A DNA stretch of 64,000 bases from NCBI GenBank assembly GCA_003506895.1, contig DNXO01000144.1:17147-81146 (forward strand), in the 5' to 3' direction. Both the position numbers and the translations under genes were made by a program. Every line of letters starts with the position of its first letter. Position 1 is the first letter of the stretch. The stretch is from Acetobacteraceae bacterium. GTDB lineage: Bacteria; Pseudomonadota; Alphaproteobacteria; Acetobacterales; Acetobacteraceae. Under the pieces are notes generated by a model. That model saw only the letters and a program-made list of their open reading frames with translations, searched no databases and was not told the origin of the DNA. Positions 62,001-64,000 of the stretch are shown one piece after another.

Positions 62001-62570
62001 CTGGGCCTGTCCATGGCACGCGGGTTCGTGGAACAGTCGGGGGGTTGCTTTTCCATCGCCAGCTCCCCTGAGCAGGGCACGACGGTCAGCCTGTGGTTGC
62101 CGAGCGTCGAGCCGACCGTGGGCGAGGCGGACGAGGCGGACCTTACCTCATCCCAGCCCATCGGGGCTTCCGGCCATGTGCTGCTGGTGGACGACGACGT
62201 CATGGTGGCGACGGCAATACAGGCACAGTTGCAGGCGAAGGGCTACGTAGTGGGGTATGCCCCAGACGGCGCGGCCGCCCTGGCGGAGATGGAAACGCAA
62301 ACGCCGGATCTACTGCTGACCGACTTCGTGATGCCCGGAATGAATGGACTGGACCTGATCCACGAGGCTCGGCGGCGAAATCCCAGCCTGCCGGCTATCC
62401 TGCTGACCGGGTACGCCTATGCCAACGACCAGCTTGCCGGGGTGCGGCGGGAGCAGCGCACGACCCGCCTGTTGCGAAAGCCCGTTGGCGGCGACGAGCT
62501 CGCCCGGACGATCGCTGAATTGCTGCAGGCACGCCGGGACGCACACGAACATAGTATTGCCCAGGCCTGA
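59076..62570 (+). CDS. Hybrid sensor histidine kinase with PAS domains and C-terminal receiver
   Basis: 1164-residue membrane sensor starting with ATG 59076 (the in-frame ATG at 58845 would overlap the divergent promoter region). Helix at ~30-50 (WCLSILTIVTVLPLVGLFGL), an extracytoplasmic dCache-like sensor (~60-290), second helix near 305-325, then PAS modules (~375-500, ~505-620, ~635-745). The HisKA H-box has His799 (AGGIAHDFNNVL), followed by HATPase (GTGLGLSMARGF) and a receiver with Asp1083 (LLTDFVMPGMNG). It is divergent from the NitT-type ABC operon. Signal unknown. Confidence 0.93.
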   Translation: MTDPASIDSQAIDPSACPLRKRRFSPSLRWCLSILTIVTVLPLVGLFGLRGYQDYRASRTAALQRTLEVARGMRQTVEAQLYAYIEGVQVLADTSTLASGDLEGFARRAEAFASRHPGTLLGLIEPTGLIIRVFEAGQPPYRPQGLHTANNGVARAAETHRPAVSDFFVGAYQHRPSFSINVPVERDGQVIYVLSYNPTSRAMQALIANQHLPPDWVVSIFDSADVTVARVPNQDKFVGHHAANLLTARMESGTEGIFPNTTLEGTQVQSAFSHSDTFGWSVAIAVPDAELLAPLWKSLLQTAGLTVIGLLLSGGAAYVLAGRVLGPVQILVRWAATQNPPALPATLGLREADDLAQALQTAAQERQAATDELRTLFDISPVGIVRTDPSGRILDANDAFLRIVGISRNEIPADGLRWASLTPPEWSSKRKAANAELRERGYCDAYEKELLRPDGTRVPVLIANALLDGQKGHTAGFAVDLSRAKQAEAALLASESRAREQLAELGFIYDTTPVGLCVLDQDLRFLRINGRLAEFNGRPAAEHLGRTLREIVPDLADQAETLARRIFETGEPALNLELTGETPAQPGVIRTWIAHWLPYRDAEGQVGRINVVAEEITERKRIETSLVESEARLRLSQEAAGLGAWDWNPVTGALHWTPQQYRLLGLDPATVGPPSFEMWLSVVHPEDRSAIEAVGEAARTGNAPFRAEFRIIPPGGTAERWIHAMGETIKDSAGRPVRILGVNMDITERRRAEDGLRHLAETLEERVRQEMAAREHTQMQLVQAQRMEALGKLAGGIAHDFNNVLQAVSGGLEFIQRRADNASTVERFARLCSDAVKRGSAITNRLLTFARSGTLQAQPIAPRPLLDGLKEMLAPLLGAGITVEVEADPGLPLLLADRDQLETALVNLSLNARDAMPEGGTLRLAASVHAATGALPDNVQIRLDVSDTGVGMDAATLARASEPFYTTKPIGKGTGLGLSMARGFVEQSGGCFSIASSPEQGTTVSLWLPSVEPTVGEADEADLTSSQPIGASGHVLLVDDDVMVATAIQAQLQAKGYVVGYAPDGAAALAEMETQTPDLLLTDFVMPGMNGLDLIHEARRRNPSLPAILLTGYAYANDQLAGVRREQRTTRLLRKPVGGDELARTIAELLQARRDAHEHSIAQA

Positions 62571-62747
62571 CGCGCCCCCTGGTTCACAACCGCCACTGGT
62601 GCGTGTATTTCCGGCCGGTGCCGGGAGAACGGGTTGACGCCGATCAATGGAGCAATCGGCAACCAGCCTATCCTAGCGGGTGCACGGCGGCTGTCACAGG
62701 GTCGGCCTGGCACAAAGGGAAGCTTACAGCGAACAAAGGAACAGTCC

Positions 62748-64000
62748 GTGGCAGACACAGCACCGACGCCGGAACAGGTTTTTCCAGTCCGAGACGATTT
62801 CGCCAAGACGGCGCATGTGAACGCCGCCGGCTACCAGGAATCCTACAAGCAGGCGGCCGAGAACCCGGACGCCTACTGGGCCAAGGAAGCCAGGCGGCTG
62901 AGTTGGATGACCTTCCCGACCAAGATCAAGAACACCAGCTTCACCGGCGATGTTTCTATCAAGTGGTTCGAGGACGGGGTCCTGAACGCCTCGGTGTCTT
63001 GCCTGGACCGTCACCTGACCGACCACGCCGATGCCACCGCCATCATCTGGGAGGGCGACGATCCCTCGGTCAGCCGCCACGTCACCTATCGCGAACTGCA
63101 CGACCAGGTCTGCCGCCTGTCCAACGCGATGAAGACCCTGGGCGTCAAGAAGGGCGACCGCGTCACCATTTACCTGCCGATGGTGCCCGAGGCCGCGGTG
63201 GCGATGCTGGCCTGCGCACGGATCGGGGCGATCCATTCCGTGGTGTTCGGCGGCTTCTCCCCGGACAGTCTGGCCAACCGCATTCAGGATTGCGATTCCA
63301 CCCTGCTGATCACCGCCGATGCCGGCCGGCGCGGCGGCCGCTCGGTTCCGCTGAAGGCCAACGCCGACGCGGCGCTGAAGACATGCCCCAGTGTGAAGAA
63401 CGTGATCGTGGCGGCGATTACGGGGGCGAAGGTCGATCATGTTGCCGGGCGCGACCATGACTACAGTGCGCTGCTGGCCGCTGCCTCGCCCGAGTGTGCG
63501 CCGGAGCCGATGTCGGCGGAGGACCCGCTGTTCATCCTGTACACCTCCGGCAGCACCGGCAAGCCGAAGGGCGTGCTGCACACCACCGGCGGCTATCTGG
63601 TCTGGGCCAGCTATACGCATGAGAACGTGTTCGACTACCGCCCTGGCGACGTTTACTGGTGCACCGCGGACGTGGGCTGGGTGACCGGGCACACCTACAT
63701 TCTGTATGGCCCGCTATCGAACGGGGCGACGACTTTGATGTTCGAGGGGATTCCCAACTACCCCGACAGCAGCCGTTTCTGGCACGTGATCGACAAGCAC
63801 AAGGTCAGTATCTTCTACACCGCCCCGACCGCGATCCGCGCCCTGATGCGCGATGGCGAGGGGCCGGTGAAGAAGACCTCCCGCGCGTCGCTGCGCCTGC
63901 TGGGCAGCGTGGGTGAGCCGATCAATCCGGAAGCCTGGCTGTGGTATTACAACGTGGTGGGCGAGAAGCGCTGCCCAATCGTCGATACCTGGTGGCAGAC
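62748..64000 (+). CDS. acsA: Acetyl-CoA synthetase, 3' end outside window
   Basis: First 417 codons of an AMP-forming acetate-CoA ligase. The frame starts with GTG 62748, with AAAGGA seven bases upstream. Motifs seen: the acyl-adenylate loop YTSGSTGKPKGVLHTTGGY, IHSVVFGGFSPDSLANRI and DVYWCTADVGWVTGHTYILY. Family length is about 650 residues, so the C-terminal third is missing. Activates acetate for central metabolism. A shadow frame in the same region encodes nothing recognisable. Confidence 0.95.
   Translation, partial: MADTAPTPEQVFPVRDDFAKTAHVNAAGYQESYKQAAENPDAYWAKEARRLSWMTFPTKIKNTSFTGDVSIKWFEDGVLNASVSCLDRHLTDHADATAIIWEGDDPSVSRHVTYRELHDQVCRLSNAMKTLGVKKGDRVTIYLPMVPEAAVAMLACARIGAIHSVVFGGFSPDSLANRIQDCDSTLLITADAGRRGGRSVPLKANADAALKTCPSVKNVIVAAITGAKVDHVAGRDHDYSALLAAASPECAPEPMSAEDPLFILYTSGSTGKPKGVLHTTGGYLVWASYTHENVFDYRPGDVYWCTADVGWVTGHTYILYGPLSNGATTLMFEGIPNYPDSSRFWHVIDKHKVSIFYTAPTAIRALMRDGEGPVKKTSRASLRLLGSVGEPINPEAWLWYYNVVGEKRCPIVDTWWQ

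Noticed and set aside
62603..63460. 285-codon plus-strand ORF over the acsA start
   Set aside because: Composition is shadow-like, while the frame from GTG 62748 encodes clear acetyl-CoA synthetase motifs.
1..64000. CRISPR arrays, tRNA/rRNA genes, insertion sequences or prophage
   Set aside because: No regular repeat-spacer pattern, cloverleaf, transposase or phage structural gene was seen.

Overview
The window is high-GC, gene-dense chromosomal DNA of an alphaproteobacterium, most likely Rhodospirillales and probably Acetobacteraceae. This rests on the gene families (FabI, zinc-ribbon Pol IV, DUF6165, PrkA/DUF444/SpoVR, PqiBC) and on frequent GTG/TTG starts, not on a marker gene. I saw no rRNA, tRNA, CRISPR array or insertion sequence. 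Most genes lie in short, tightly overlapping operons (ATGA, TGATG or TAATG junctions).

Layout. 1-5060: end of a pqiBC lipid-transport operon, then thiD, glmM and folP on the minus strand. 5061-5899: long AT-richer divergent leader. 5900-10753: prkA, DUF444 (yeaH) and spoVR stress operon. 10804-12578: AmpG-like permease and an acetyltransferase. 12579-13026: leader with three stem-loops. 13027-23954: accessory-looking locus with a type I secretion-type ABC exporter, an HlyD-type adaptor, a Sel1-repeat protein, a 967-residue two-domain glycosyltransferase, a protein with clostridial-hydrophobic-W-like repeats and a second glycosyltransferase. 24080-33091: housekeeping genes (fabI, aroC, hupB, tlyA, xseB, an HDAC-like deacetylase, a TusA-like carrier, a ROK kinase, dinB). 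33627-40272: MarR regulator, free-Met-R-sulfoxide reductase, NIPSNAP, YggS, DUF6165, TPR-glycosyltransferase, thiol-dioxygenase plus ferredoxin, sulfotransferase and a FrnE-like protein. 40369-47621: solute-binding-like protein, globin, SDR, Hsp70-like ATPase, GT-C-like membrane protein, GtrB-type glycosyltransferase and a YgjP-like protease. 47703-54169: Zur-box-controlled zinc-binding protein, LLM flavoenzyme, sodC, MetX-like hydrolase, nitroreductase and nrdA. 54163-55390: small decay island with an MNT antitoxin gene, a HEPN partner broken by a stop codon and a shattered Fic gene. 55388-58846: NitT/TauT-type ABC operon ending in a DehI-family gene. 59076-62570: hybrid histidine kinase. 62748-64000: start of acetyl-CoA synthetase.

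The best candidate for an undescribed system is the 13-24 kb secretion/glycosylation locus. Its six co-directional genes look like one export and sugar-modification machine with no known substrate. The clearest sequence-level signals are the Zur operator at 47703-47717, the nonsense-interrupted HEPN toxin, the Fic remnant, the 13-bp-stem terminator at 35008-35050 and a 24-bp dyad upstream of the globin gene. Family calls come from reading motifs; no database search was possible.
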